Below, piece by piece: positions 39,369 through 49,882 of a stretch of DNA of 64,000 bases. The notes below the pieces were generated by a model. The model did not search any database and was not told the DNA's origin. It was given only the letters and a program-made list of their open reading frames with translations. Made by a program: the position numbers and the translations under genes. How positions within the stretch are numbered: position 1 is the stretch's first letter; every line of letters starts with the position of its first letter. This stretch comes from Rhynchopus sp. YZ270_cl-10. Taxonomy: Eukaryota > Euglenozoa > Diplonemea > Diplonemida > Diplonemidae. The stretch covers positions 868,001 through 932,000 of the forward strand of contig OZ037922.1 in assembly GCA_964035575.1 (NCBI GenBank), written 5' to 3'.

Positions 39369-41144
39369 ATGACATCTGATGCCACGGGAGCCAGCTCCGG
39401 AGATGGCGGTGAGTGCCCCGAGGCGAAGGAAAAGCGGAGGCGGCTGTCGCCGGAGACAACGACGACACACCGTATCGGGTCTTCTTCTCATCAAAACAAC
39501 TCGACTGCAGCTCTCCCATCACGTGACCCAATGCTTGGGGGTTCGAGCGTTGCGAACACCTCATCGCACCGTGAAACAACACCCCCGGCGACGTCACCCC
39601 GCTCTCCCCGACTCAATCCACCCAACCTCTCCCCCGCTGTCGGAGGCCCTGGGGGTCGCTCCGTGTCTGTTGCAGAACGGTCGCATACCGTTCCGTTTGT
39701 TTCTCCTCCTCCAGCCCTCCGATTTGCAACCCGAGGGGAAAGTGCAGCGAAAGGAGGCACAGAAAGAAGGACCGAAAAGGACACCACAGAGGAGGCCCTG
39801 CGAAGCTTCTTCTTAATCTTTTTTGCGGAAAAGGGGGGTTCGCGTATTGAGGCTACGTTATTCGCAGAGTATCTTAGTGCCTTTGGGTTTTCCCCTGGGG
39901 TTATTCCTGCAGAGACGGTGGTGGCTTTGATTCAAGGAAACCCGGGAAGGTACATAACGTGCGATGAATTTGTGAATTGGGGGGAAAAAATGCCGGTCAC
40001 CGCAGCAGCTTTGTACACTATGGGAACAAAGGGGGAGGTGGGGGCGCTTTCGAACGCAACGCTGGAGGGGATTTTGAAGGAGCTTTCTGCAGTTTCGGAG
40101 GCAAACCCTAAAGGGAGCCCCCTTACTCCCACCCCTGCCCCTTCTCCTCCTAGTGGCCAACCACTACATCACAGCCTCCAATTTTTCCGTGAAAGCGCTG
40201 GCCCCTCCTTAACAACCCACTGTTGCATCGAAACCACCAACAACGGAGGAAAGCTCTGCATCGATTTGCGCATCCCCCTCGCCTACATGGAAGCCCTCCC
40301 GTCAGACCCCGAAGACGTTCACACCGGAGTCGCCCAAGCTCTAAGCATCGCACTCCAGGTTTCCTCTGGATCGTACCTGGCTATACAACCAGACAGTATT
40401 ATGGTGTTTTCTGATAAAGGGAAATGGGTGAAAGCGAATGGGGTGGGAGATGTGAGGGATGGGTGCCATCTCTTTGCAAGGCAGACGGTGGGGAAGGTGG
40501 AGGCGTACGAAGGGGTGCTGCAGCAGCAACAGCTGTATCTGACGGAGTTGCAGAGGGTCAGGGCGGGGGGGGCGGTGGTGGGGGAGAGGACACCGTCACC
40601 TCCGGCGCCAACAACGCCGTCGTCTCCAACGCAACGTACCCCAACACAACTCAGTCCACGTCGTGCAGTGGACAGCCATGCAACCCCCACCGCACCCACC
40701 CCGTTCACATCAAACCACACCCCCCAAGCGGAGCTCTGCTACGCCCGCAGTCTTTCGCATTCGGGTGCAGAATATTCCGTCACCTCTCTGGCAGCGGCGG
40801 GGGAGACGATAACGGTGCTGGGGGAGGAGGTGCGGGCGGGGGAGGTGACAGGGTTTCAGCATTTGACGGATGCAGGGAGTTTGTTTGGGACCGCGTCGGG
40901 GGCGCATGGGTGGGGGTTGGTGTTGCTGACGTTTCGGGGGCAGGGAGGTGGAGGTGGTGGAGGCGGACTGCATCAGGTTATGCGAAGTGGTGTCAGCAGT
41001 GTCGGTGGTGGTGGTGGTGGGGTGTGCACGCAGGTGGTGCTTGCGTTCCCAAGCAGTGCGGTCTGTGTCTGGCAGGAGTACTTCAGGTTCATCAACCCGG
41101 CTGTGGCGACGGAGGCCTGTACTGCAGCAGGTAGCCTGCTCTGA
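39369..41144 (+). CDS. Unknown low-complexity protein with weak EF-hand-like region, 591 aa
   Basis: I do not recognise this gene. Residues 1-140 are Ser/Thr/Pro-rich and disordered, with a KEKRRRLSP basic patch. Residues about 145-205 form a helical region (LFAEYLSAFGFSPG, ITCDEFVNWGEKM) whose layout recalls a degenerate EF-hand pair, but key calcium ligands are missing. Residues about 270-395 look like a compact globular part (CIETTNNGGKLCIDLRIPLAYM). A Pro/Thr-rich linker follows, then a C-terminal globular part broken by two glycine runs that come from GGT/GGA repeats. There is no membrane segment. The gene is GC-rich compared with its surroundings. The start is the first ATG after a T-rich tract; a clear AG acceptor is 125 bases away. 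Confidence 0.75.
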   Translation: MTSDATGASSGDGGECPEAKEKRRRLSPETTTTHRIGSSSHQNNSTAALPSRDPMLGGSSVANTSSHRETTPPATSPRSPRLNPPNLSPAVGGPGGRSVSVAERSHTVPFVSPPPALRFATRGESAAKGGTERRTEKDTTEEALRSFFLIFFAEKGGSRIEATLFAEYLSAFGFSPGVIPAETVVALIQGNPGRYITCDEFVNWGEKMPVTAAALYTMGTKGEVGALSNATLEGILKELSAVSEANPKGSPLTPTPAPSPPSGQPLHHSLQFFRESAGPSLTTHCCIETTNNGGKLCIDLRIPLAYMEALPSDPEDVHTGVAQALSIALQVSSGSYLAIQPDSIMVFSDKGKWVKANGVGDVRDGCHLFARQTVGKVEAYEGVLQQQQLYLTELQRVRAGGAVVGERTPSPPAPTTPSSPTQRTPTQLSPRRAVDSHATPTAPTPFTSNHTPQAELCYARSLSHSGAEYSVTSLAAAGETITVLGEEVRAGEVTGFQHLTDAGSLFGTASGAHGWGLVLLTFRGQGGGGGGGGLHQVMRSGVSSVGGGGGGVCTQVVLAFPSSAVCVWQEYFRFINPAVATEACTAAGSLL

Positions 41145-41335
41145 GTTGTAGGCAAGATGTGTGTGTTTGATAACTAATAGGGGGGGTAATTCTTAGAAGA
41201 TGGCCCCCAAAATGTGTGTATGTGTATGCGTACTCCACAGCTTTTTTTATTCCTGAACGGAATATTTTCTTGTTGTAATGAGTATTTAGTATTTTTTTTG
41301 CTTTCAGTAAGCCTTACTACTATCAGTGATCATTG

Positions 41336-41438
41336 CAGATGTAAACCAAAAAAAAAATGGGTGTAAGGACTGTATGGTTGGGTGTCCACCCACTACCCAA
41401 AGGTACACGTGTTCACGAGCGGGCTGTTGTATTACAAT
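41336..41438 (+). repeat. Repeat family A copy 8, diverged
   Basis: CAGATGTAAACC, GACTGTATGGTTGGGTGTCC and TTCACGAGCGGGCTGTTGTA, then a T-run. Confidence 0.7.
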
Positions 41439-41480
41439 TTTTTTTTTTTTTGTACGAACCTATGAAGTAACATTGCATTT

Positions 41481-41650
41481 TGACCCCGCGGAGAAGCAGT
41501 GCCCTGCGTCTGCCGATGAATCGGTGAGGCATTTTGCACTTTCAACTAGGCCATGTGTGCACAGTCGCGCACATTATCATCTTTCAAGTTTATTTGTTTC
41601 CGTCGACTACGCGCGAGGCTTGGTGCCATCTTTACCAACTTTTTCTAGTT
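41481..41650 (+). repeat. Families E and C side by side
   Basis: E lies at 41481-41548 (ACCCCGCGGAGAAGCAGTG, CTGCCGATGAATCGGTGAGG) and a diverged C copy at 41601-41650 (CGACTACGCGCGAGGCTTGG). No gene follows. Confidence 0.6.
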
Positions 41651-42328
41651 TGTGTTTAGGCTTTTTTTGTTATCTGTTGAGAACGCTTTTTTGTAGTTAT
41701 GTACTCTCTCCCCGTCTCTGTTGTCCCTATTTGGTTAGTTGTTATATTGTTTTTTTTTTTTTTTTGGCAATGGTTATGTGCCAGGGTTTTGAGTGGACAT
41801 CACATAGTTCATCAGTAGAGTGTCGGCTTCCTTTTTGAATTTCTGGTGGGGAGACTTTTTTTTGTGAAGGAGTGTAAGAGCCCCTAGTTCATCCTCCCCT
41901 TTTTGTTTTTTGTGAGTAAAATAATGTGTGTCTTGCGAGTATTCGTTTCCCCTAGTTTCTTACATAAAATCTTTTTTAGTTGTCATTACTGAAAAGATTG
42001 GAGGCATTTTGGGCAAACGGAACCACCATGTTTTGTAATTGTCTGATTTGATTCACTTTGATTCACGCCAACACTTAAAATGCAGTTTCACACTTTTTCC
42101 ACCTTTTTTTTTTCACCCGGCTTTGATACACACAAACAAAGACGCGATCTTTTTCTGCTGTATTTAAGATATGTGCATTGCGACGCACGTTCCTCTCTCA
42201 ATAGAGTGGCGAAGGGCCGGAGTTACACGACAGTAGATGGTGGTGCAATTGGGAAGACACTGAACCAATACCAAATATTCTTGCCCCGTTTATCTTTTTT
42301 GCGCACAAACTGAACGCCTGAATATTTT

Positions 42329-42428
42329 AGGCCTCAAAGAGGGTTCCTCTTGGTCAGGTGGTCAGTGGGGAGCGTATTGGAGTAATAAAAATATCACTAC
42401 AGAATATTTATTACACACTTTGCGCACA
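42329..42428 (+). repeat. Repeat family F copy 2
   Basis: GCCTCAAAGAGGGTTCCTCT, GGGAGCGTATTGGAGTAATA and TTACACACTTTGCGCACAAA. It is longer at the right than the copy inside the SpoU intron. Confidence 0.8.
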
Positions 42429-42538
42429 AAACAAACCTGAGGGTGGCGTGGTGCACTACCTCACAAAGACTCCCAGGTAACCTACGAAAGAGTTACAAAA
42501 TGCTCAGGGCGAGTCTTTGTGGTTTTTTTGTTGTTGAT

Positions 42539-42596
42539 TTGTGCCTTCATCGGGGCTGGCATCGTTGGGTCGGAGGTGCCTGCATCAATAACTTCA
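42539..42596 (+). repeat. Repeat family B copy 5
   Basis: GGGGCTGGCATCG, GGGTCGGAGGTGCCTGCATC and AATAACTTCA, then a T-run. It follows family F within 110 bases. Confidence 0.75.
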
Positions 42597-42728
42597 TTTT
42601 TTTTTTTTTTTTGCGAATCCCCAGGGTCCTCAGCCTGCACCCCCCTGTGGGAATTTTAGGGGTGCAAAAAATTTTCTGTACAAAACCCTTCAGAAAAGTC
42701 CATTCCGAGCTTTCTCCCCACACAAGCG

Positions 42729-42972
42729 GTCGTCGCGCGCGCTTCGCGCGCGCTCCTCCCTGACAAAGTTGGGAGAGGTGTGAAAATTCACGGGAAAATG
42801 GGGAAACCAGGGCCTGACGCTATTTTTTGGGTTTTTGTGAAATCGTGGTTGGCTCAAAAAATTTTTCCCGTGCCCGTTTTTTTTATTTCACATTGGAGTG
42901 TCTTTCCGCGAGCGAAGCGAGCGGGAAAAATTTTTAAGGTGTACCTCCGCGAGCGCAGCGAGCGGAAAATTA
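42729..42972. other. Cluster of small GC-rich hairpins and near-palindromes
   Basis: GCGCGCGCTTCGCGCGCGC (42738), GCGAGCGAAGCGAGCGGG (42909) and GCGAGCGCAGCGAGCGG (42949) lie within 250 bases, the last two next to A/T runs. No gene. Confidence 0.65.
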
Positions 42973-43212
42973 CACTCAGTACCCATGCATAAAACGAAAT
43001 ACACTTCCACGTAATCACTTCGCTTGCTTTCCTGGAACTGCTATAGGTGGCGACAATCGCAGGGAGCATCCCTGGCACCACTTTCACACATTGTGAGTGT
43101 GACAGCCACCGAGTGGTGCTTGGCTGTGTCCGTTGTGGTACTGACAAAAAGCCAGAGAATCCCTTCTGAAGCCTGAAATCCCCCTTCAAAAATTTTTTTT
43201 CGTCCCAAAAAA

Positions 43213-44420
43213 CACGGCATCCATAAGCCCTTACCAGGACCTATCCTCCGGAGGTAAAAATACCACCTCCCACCTCTTACATTAAGCCCTTAATTTTAAG
43301 GCACTCTAAAATTAAGGGCTTAATTTAAGGGCTTAGTAAGAAATTAAGGGCTTAATTTAAGGGCTTACAAAGAGCTTACTAAGAGTGTACTAAGACCATA
43401 GGGGTAGTTTTGGACCTCAGCAAAATTAAAATGCGATAATTGTGAAAAATCACCCAAAATTCCGTCACCCGATCGTCAGAGTGTGGGACAAATGCAACAC
43501 TTACCGAAAAAATTCTACAATCGGACAAAAATCCTTCTCAACATCCAAAAAACACCTCGGTCCACATCCGCTGGTGTCCCGAGGTGGAAATATATGTATT
43601 ACAGCTTTTGGGGTCTAGCGTGGGTCCCACAGAAATGAAGTACAGATGCATTTTGCAACGGGTGTGTGCCTCAACTGCTTCAAAGTACCCTTTTTTGTAC
43701 CTGAAAATGACAACGTATCCTGTACCTAAGTGCAGTAAAGCCTTGCTTGCGTCCTCCTTCGTGGTTTTGGGTGTTCGCATGCGAGATTCATTATCGCATT
43801 CTCGCATGTAATTCTCGCATCACGGAGGATTTTAGCGTTACGTGACCACGGAGAATCGTGCGAGAATTGTGCAAGAATTTTTCGCCAGACCAAAAATAGT
43901 CCGAGAATGCGACTCGCATCGAGTCTATGACTACACCGGCCAAAATTCGTCCAAAACTCGCCCAAATTCAGGTCCTGTGTGTATCATATTGTAGTGCATC
44001 TTGTCAAGATGCACTACAATATGGAGGACCACAAAGGCATGAGTAGGGGCTAGATTCGCTGTACAACGTACTCGCCATGCCGGTTAATAGCATACCTGCA
44101 GGCAAATGAAATTTCACTCATATTTTCGCAGGTGCACTTTTCCCAAGGTAAAATCCCCACCGAAAAAAAACTCGCCCTCCAAAAATGGGCGAGTTTTTTC
44201 TACTCGCCCGCACAGTATGCCTAGGGTAAGTACACTCTTGGTAAGCTTTTTGTAAGCCCTTAAATTAAGCCCTTAATTTCTTACTAAGCCCTTAGTAAGC
44301 CCTTAGTAAGAAATTAAGCCCTTAAATTAAGCCCTTAATTTTAGCTGATCTCAAAATTAAGGGCTTAAAAAATTAAGAGGTGGAGCTCATATCCCTTAGT
44401 AAGGGCTTATGGATGCCGTG
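43213..44420. mobile_element. 1.2-kb element with about 200-bp terminal inverted repeats
   Basis: Ends CACGGCATCCATAAGCCC and GGGCTTATGGATGCCGTG. The inverted repeats are built from many AAGGGCTTAATTT units (and inverse AAATTAAGCCCTT). The interior (about 43440-44200) has a short minus-strand open stretch (43538-43807) of unknown nature and no transposase. It is a non-autonomous DNA transposon or MITE. The modular ends could bind a protein many times. Confidence 0.75.
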
Positions 44421-44442
44421 AAAAAAACTTTTTTTTTTTTTT

Positions 44443-45344
44443 GGGGGGGTGCAAAAATATTTTTTGCACCCCCCCGATTTTTCTTTTTTTTTTTTTTGGG
44501 GGAAGCCTCTTTTTTACTTTCAACGGATGTCATCCGTCCGATTTTGAGAAACCCCCCCCCCTCCCCCCCCGGAGAAGATTGTAAATTTGGCAACCTGAAG
44601 TTTTCGGCTTTTGGACAGACGTAAAAAAATTCGAAAACCAGCGGAAGTGGATTTCCGAGCTCCTCGCTTTTCACCACAAAAAAAATCGACCACTTTAGTG
44701 GAGTAGAAGTTAATTTAAAGTGGCTCCAGTACACAGTACACAGTACACAGTACAGTGAAGTCAATTTAAAGGCTCCATGGGTCTTTATACAGTAACGTAT
44801 AGGGATTTCAGTGCATAAAGGGGGGTCGGCTCCACCAAAAGTTGCGTACCGTGGAGTGTGTTCCTGAATAAAAAAAATGGTCGGAATTGAAAGATTCGTA
44901 AAAAATAAATCCAAAGGAAAAAAATCGAAAACCTTCTTCAAAAGAAATCCAACTTAGAGACGCCCACTGTGCTGCGACCCAAAGAGGAGGTTTTCTTAAG
45001 GAATTCCTTAAGAAACCTGCGTAGAAACGTTCCCAAAGGGGGTACCACAGCCAAAAATCACCTAACCATCCACAGAGGCATAAAAAAAATCGTGCGACCC
45101 CGGAATTGAACGTTTTCGTAACCGATCTTTCCAAATAAATAAAATTCGAAAAAATTTTTTTTGAAGAAAATTCATAAAATCCATGTGACCACGGTTTTGT
45201 ACTAGACCCCCCCGTTGCCAAATTACCAAACTTGTCCGCTCATGTGCACCCCCCCGGAGACCCCCCCCCTCCCCCCCCCGGATGACATCCGTTGAAAGTA
45301 AAAAAGAGGCTTCCCTGGGTGCAAAAAAATTTTTTTGCACCCCC
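44443..45344. mobile_element. 0.9-kb element with inverted repeats and palindromic tips
   Basis: Each tip is itself a palindrome (GGGTGCAAAAATATTTTTTG with CACCCC on the left, GGGTGCAAAAAAATTTTTTTG on the right). The inner inverted repeat is GAAGCCTC, TTTACTTTCAACGGATG and TCATCCG on the left and its inverse at 45284-45317. No transposase. It starts about 20 bases after the previous element ends. Confidence 0.7.
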
Positions 45345-45393
45345 TTGAGGACCCTGCGAATCCCCCATAATTTTCATGACATTTTTTTTTTGT

Positions 45394-45517
45394 CAAATAT
45401 AAACCTCGAAATGGATTGTAGGACTGCATGGCAGAAAGGTCCACCCCCTGGTGTACTGACCATTGTACCAAAGGTACACTCTCAATGAGAGGGGCTTTTT
45501 TTGTATTTCAAGTCAAC
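45394..45517 (+). repeat. Repeat family A copy 9
   Basis: AAATATAAACCTCGAAATGG through GTATTTCAAGTCAACC. A family B copy follows 85 bases later, the same A-then-B order as before the potassium channel. Confidence 0.8.
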
Positions 45518-45601
45518 CTCCCCTTTTTTAAATACAGCTTTAAAACACTCTTCAACGCGGTTTTGAGGCGACTCCTCTCCCAGTTTTTTTTTTTTTCTTT
45601 G

Positions 45602-45673
45602 TTGTGCTTTCATCCGGATGGCTGGCATCGTACAGTGGGTCAGTCGGAGGTGTACCTGCATTAATAACCACAC
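45602..45673 (+). repeat. Repeat family B copy 6
   Basis: TTGTGCTTTCATCCGGATGG, GCATCGTACAGTGGGTCAGT and CCTGCATTAATAACCACACT. Confidence 0.85.
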
Positions 45674-45930
45674 TCTTCAAAATGTGTATGCAACGTAAAG
45701 CATAATATTATTCACCTTTCAACCTTTTTTTTTCTCTTTTTTTTTTTCCTCTGTAAGCTGAACTCTAGTGGTTCAACACTCCAGGACGGGGAATCGATAG
45801 TTTCCACGGGAGCAATCCAGTTGTGTCTTTGGGGTGTTCTCTACACTATCTAAAAAAACTTCATCTATTTTGTACAATTTTTTTTTTTTGCAAAACCCAC
45901 CTGATTTGCAAAAAACGGCAAACCCTCCCA

Positions 45931-46005
45931 ACGCCTCCCAACGCCCTCCCAACACCTCCCAACGCCTCCCAACACCTCCCAACACCTCCCAACACCCCTC
46001 CAATT
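45931..46005 (+). repeat. CCTCCCAACR decamer array, left of the satellite
   Basis: About seven 10-base units CCTCCCAACG/CCTCCCAACA. The same decamer in the same orientation returns at 46991-47063 on the other side of the heptamer satellite. Confidence 0.85.
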
Positions 46006-46201
46006 TAGCCCGAATTTTGGGATTTTTTTTTTTTGAGGGTGTTCTGTACCCCCTTCTGGAGGGGGTTCCAGGGGGGTCCCGGTTCCAAGTCAAACAAAAA
46101 AATAGTGGCAAAGGCAAAGTGGAAATTTGGGAAAAAAAGCGAAAAATGTATTAATTTAGACGCCCTCCAAGGGAAAATCCCGACCTCTGGTGCTGTACTG
46201 C

Positions 46202-46699
46202 TACTGTGTACTGTGTACTGTGTACTGTGTACTGTGTACTGTGTACTGTGTACTGTGTACTGTGTACTGTGTACTGTGTACTGTGTACTGTGTACTGTGT
46301 ACTGTGTACTGTGTACTGTGTACTGTGTACTGTGTACTGTGTACTGTGTACTGTGTACTGTGTACTGTGTACTGTGTACTGTGTACTGTGTACTGTGTAC
46401 TGTGTACTGTGTACTGTGTACTGTGTACTGTGTACTGTGTACTGTGTACTGTGTACTGTGTACTGTGTACTGTGTACTGTGTACTGTGTACTGTGTACTG
46501 TGTACTGTGTACTGTGTACTGTGTACTGTGTACTGTGTACTGTGTACTGTGTACTGTGTACTGTGTACTGTGTACTGTGTACTGTGTACTGTGTACTGTG
46601 TACTGTGTACTGTGTACTGTGTACTGTGTACTGTGTACTGTGTACTGTGTACTGTGTACTGTGTACTGTGTACTGTGTACTGTGTACTGCGTACTGTGC
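46202..46699. repeat. Heptamer satellite (TACTGTG)n, about 70 copies
   Basis: Nearly perfect TACTGTG units without interruption; only the last differ (TACTGCG). Since 7 is not a multiple of 3 and no unit junction makes a stop, all six frames stay open and repeat a heptapeptide (CVLCTVY forward, STQYTVH reverse). Short traces of the same unit occur at 44731-44752. Confidence 0.97.
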
Positions 46700-46745
46700 G
46701 GAAATTGACCAAAAACGAGAACTGTACTGTACTGTGCAGCTATGG

Positions 46746-46836
46746 TATACTGTGTATACTGTGTATACTGTGTATACTGTGTATACTGTGTATACTGTGT
46801 ATACTGTGTATACTGTGTATACTGTGTATACTGTGC
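46746..46836. repeat. 9-mer array (TATACTGTG)n, 10 copies
   Basis: A perfect nonamer that is the heptamer plus TA, 47 bases after the heptamer array, so the two are related. Confidence 0.95.
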
Positions 46837-46990
46837 GTGAGAAAATTGATCACGTATGTACTCAGAACTTGTCCATTTCGGCAAATTGACCCCACCACAG
46901 CGAGGACGGATTCCGGAAATGATAATGCAGGTGTTTAAAAAACTTCACCAACGAGAAAAAGGCTCACGCCGGTGGGAAAAAAAGTGCCTC

Positions 46991-47063
46991 ACCTCCCAAC
47001 GCCCGCCAACACCCCCCAACGCCCCCCAACACCTCCCAACACCTCCCAACACCTCCCAACACC
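46991..47063 (+). repeat. CCTCCCAACR decamer array, right of the satellite
   Basis: About seven units, the first ones with C-rich variants (CCCCCCAACG). See 45931-46005 for the left partner. Confidence 0.85.
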
Positions 47064-47448
47064 CAGCTAATTCAGGTGGAAAACATACAAAAAAGGGAAC
47101 ATTTTGTCCCCCTATACCTATGCATTTTCAATTGCAATGCATATGTTGAAAAAAAAAATGCTTTGTACAAATCAAACTGTCCTACTCGGCAGTGTTCTTT
47201 CCCTTTATCCGTAACCCCATCTCTCTCTCTCTCTCTTTTCCCCCGGCACGTCTGTTAGAAACAAAAATTATTATCACATAGCCGTGTATAGTCTAGTAGA
47301 GGAGTGCAGCCTTGTGTGTCTGTACTGTTACCAATAGTGAGTGTCAAAGCAGTGTAACCCATCCGAAGGACCACAGATGTTCCAAACAATCCCCACTTTT
47401 TGATATAAAAAGAAGAAGGAGAAGGGGAAGAAGAAGACTGGAATTGGT

Positions 47449-48265
47449 CAGGGTTTTTTCTAGGGGGAGCGGGGGGGGACGGCGTCCCCCCCCAGATTTT
47501 GGGGGGAAACGCGTCCCCCCCCGGGGGGGGACGCATTTTGACTTGGGAAAAAAGGATGGGGGTGGTTGGGGGTCACCCGCACAGACCCCCATTTGGGACA
47601 CAACGTACGTAACCCGCACCAGAAAAAAAAGGGGAGGCAGGGAGTCGAGCGCGCGCGCGCGCGCGAAGCGCGTCTTATCCCCTTCCTGGCATCATTGTGA
47701 AGAGGATATAGCGAGGTGAAGTTTCAGACCGTGCCCCCAATTCACTCAATCTTTGCACCATTTGACGGACCGAACAAAAGAGTGAGAATAAGGGATCGGC
47801 AAAAATTAAAAAGTAGCGTACCGTGCGCCTGCGGCGCAACTCAAAACTTATGAGCGGAATACCACAGCCCTCTACCATAGTTTGGCTGTACAAATGTTCA
47901 ATTTTAGGTCACAATTTTTTGAAATGTTGCGTACCGTGGCTTCGCCAGAAAGTTCTGATATCATGACCGCCGTTTCTTCTTGTACTGAGGGAAGGTTCCG
48001 TGGAACATGAGAAAAAGGGTTGGTTTGGTTCTTGATGTTCGTTACCATCCCACGTTATCACGTATTTACGTGAAATGAACGGGCTTTTTTGCGCGGAGCG
48101 CGAAAATTATAGACCCCTTTTTGGACATATCTTCACGGTTTTGGAAAATTTTTCCATGAAGCTAAGCGGAAACCCTGCTTGCACCTGCGAAAAAAAATTT
48201 TTTTTTGGGTGGTTTTTTTGCGTCCCCCCCCAGATCTGAAAAAAAAAATCCTAGAAAAAACCCTG
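47449..48265. mobile_element. hAT-like non-autonomous element 1
   Basis: The ends CAGGGTTTTTTCTAGG and CCTAGAAAAAACCCTG are inverted repeats. Subterminal C and G runs and GACGCGTCC-type palindromes follow. It matches the ends of 52174-53153 except for one base. No target duplication was seen here. A GCGTACCGT-family repeat (47812-47952) lies inside. Confidence 0.7.
47812..47952 (+). repeat. Paired GCGTACCGT repeat, copy 1
   Basis: It opens AGTAGCGTACCGTGCGCC with hairpin TGCGCCTGCGGCGCA and closes GTTGCGTACCGTGGCTTCGC with hairpin TGGCTTCGCCA. CATAGTTTGGCTGTACAA lies between them. Confidence 0.8.
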
Positions 48266-48320
48266 TTGTGGAGAAAAAAAATACCCACCGTAAGTTGATT
48301 GTCGATACAAGAAAAGGAAA

Positions 48321-48381
48321 AAGTGGAGATTGCACAAAACTGTGGCAACACAACCGAGGCTGTACTACTCCAACAATTTCT
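48321..48381 (+). repeat. Repeat family H copy 2
   Basis: AGTGGAGATTGCACAAAACTG, GGCAACACAACCGAGGCTGT and ACTCCAACAATTTCTG. Family G begins 20 bases later. Confidence 0.8.
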
Positions 48382-48401
48382 GTTTTTTTTTCTTCTCTTC
48401 G

Positions 48402-48657
48402 TATACCCACAAAGCGTAGCTTAAAGGAGAAATGGTTCCTCCAATGCGGTTGTCAATCACCCCCCTACCCAGAAGGGTATTTGAGCAATCAACGAAAAAA
48501 AAACCCCCCCTTTTTTTTTGGTCTTGAGGTTTCCTCTTCACGGTCAGATCAGTGGGAGCGTATTGTGAGTAATAAAAATATCAACACAGAATATACATTA
48601 CACACTTTACGCACAAAACACACCACCCCCCCCATATCAGAGTTACTATTTTTCAAA
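48402..48657 (+). repeat. Repeat family G copy 1 interrupted by family F copy 3
   Basis: G runs 48402-48515 (AAAGCGTAGCTTAAAGGAGA, TTGAGCAATCAACGAAAA) and resumes at 48642 (ATATCAGAGTTACTATTTTT). F (48520-48625, GAGGTTTCCTCTTC, GGGAGCGTATTGTGAGTAAT) sits exactly between the two halves, so F inserted into G. Confidence 0.75.
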
Positions 48658-49882
48658 CCCCCCCCCCCCGGGGTAGGTGGGGGCAAAACCTTCAGGACGG
48701 GTGAGGCATTTTGACTTTTTTGGACTTCCGCGCAAAGTACCCACAAACCACCCCTCATACCCACCCAGAAATGGGTCAGAAACACCCTGTGACCCGAAAA
48801 TCCATGCTAAGGGCGACTCAGAATATGAAAAAATGCAAAAAAATAGTGAAAAAGTGGCCTTTTGACGGTTTTGGCCATGTTGGGTAAAATGGCCATTTTT
48901 GGACAAAAAAATCAAAAAAACAGCAAAATTTCGACGTCATGACAGCTGCTTGGGCACAAACCTACCCCAGGGAGGTCCTGTGAGTCCATTCCGACCTGTT
49001 TTGGACACTTTAGGTACTTTTTTTGGCCGTTTTTTGGTGTTTTTAGGTCAAAAAATACCCTGGACTTTACCCTGGACGTCCCTGGGCCGCGACTTGCGCC
49101 CTGCTTTCAGACCCACTCTGGGCCAAAAAATGGGTGAAAACCCCCGAAAAAGCACTCCGGGAACCCAGATAGTTCCAAATATCCACTAGAAACCCACCCA
49201 AACACCTCAAAAACATGCCAGAAAAATATTTTCAAAAACACACTTTTTTCAAAAAGTTCATCTGGGCAGGTTCCATAATGACTTATTTGAAAAAGTGTGT
49301 TTTTAAAAATATTTTTCTGGCATGTTTTTGAGGTGTTTGGGTGGGTTTCTGGTGGATATTTGGAACTATCTGGGTTCCCGGAGTGCTTTTTCGGGGGTTT
49401 TCACCCATTTTTTGGCCCAGAGTGGGTCTGAAAGCAGGGCGCAAGTCCGGTCCGGGGATAGTCCGGGGATAGTCCGGGGATGTTTTTTGACCTAAAAACA
49501 CCAAAAAACGGCCAAAAAAAGTACCTAAAGTGTCCAAAACAGGTCGGAATAGACTCACAGGACCTCCCTGGGGTAGGTTTGTGCCCAAGCAGCTGTCATG
49601 ACGTCGAAATTTTGCTGTTTTTTTGATTTTTTTGTCCAAAAATGGCCATTTTACCCAACATGGCCAAAACCGTCAAAAGGCCACTTTTTCACTATTTTTT
49701 TGCATTTTTTCATATTCTGAGTCGCCCTTAGCATGGATTTTCGGGTCACAGGGTGTTTCTGACCCATTTCTGGGTGGGTATGAGGGGTGGTTTGTGGGTA
49801 CTTTGCGCGGAAGTCCAAAAAAGTCAAAATGCCTCAAAAAAATAGGGGTTTTGCCCCCACCTACCCCCCCCCCCCCCCCCCT
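48652..49882. mobile_element. Foldback element with arms of about 590 bp
   Basis: 48670-49253 is the inverse of 49287-49865 with few differences, the main one being a stretch near 49060-49085 against 49445-49490. The spacer is only about 33 bases. Both edges carry C runs and GGTAGGTGGGGGC / GCCCCCACCTACC. Open stretches in the arms are mirror images and do not look like genes. It is a foldback (long inverted repeat) transposon or a recent inverted duplication, and could form a huge hairpin. Confidence 0.9.

Noticed and set aside
46202-46836. Repeat protein (CVLCTVY)n
   Set aside because: No start context, no acceptor, no end with normal protein sequence; simple-sequence product.
46005-46938. 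Open frames of 170-300 residues on both strands
   Set aside because: They are the heptamer and nonamer satellite read through. All six frames stay open because the unit has no stop and its length is not a multiple of three.
48899-49639. Similar proteins of about 100 residues on both strands near 48900 and 49283
   Set aside because: They are mirror images from the two arms of the foldback element and have no recognisable domain.
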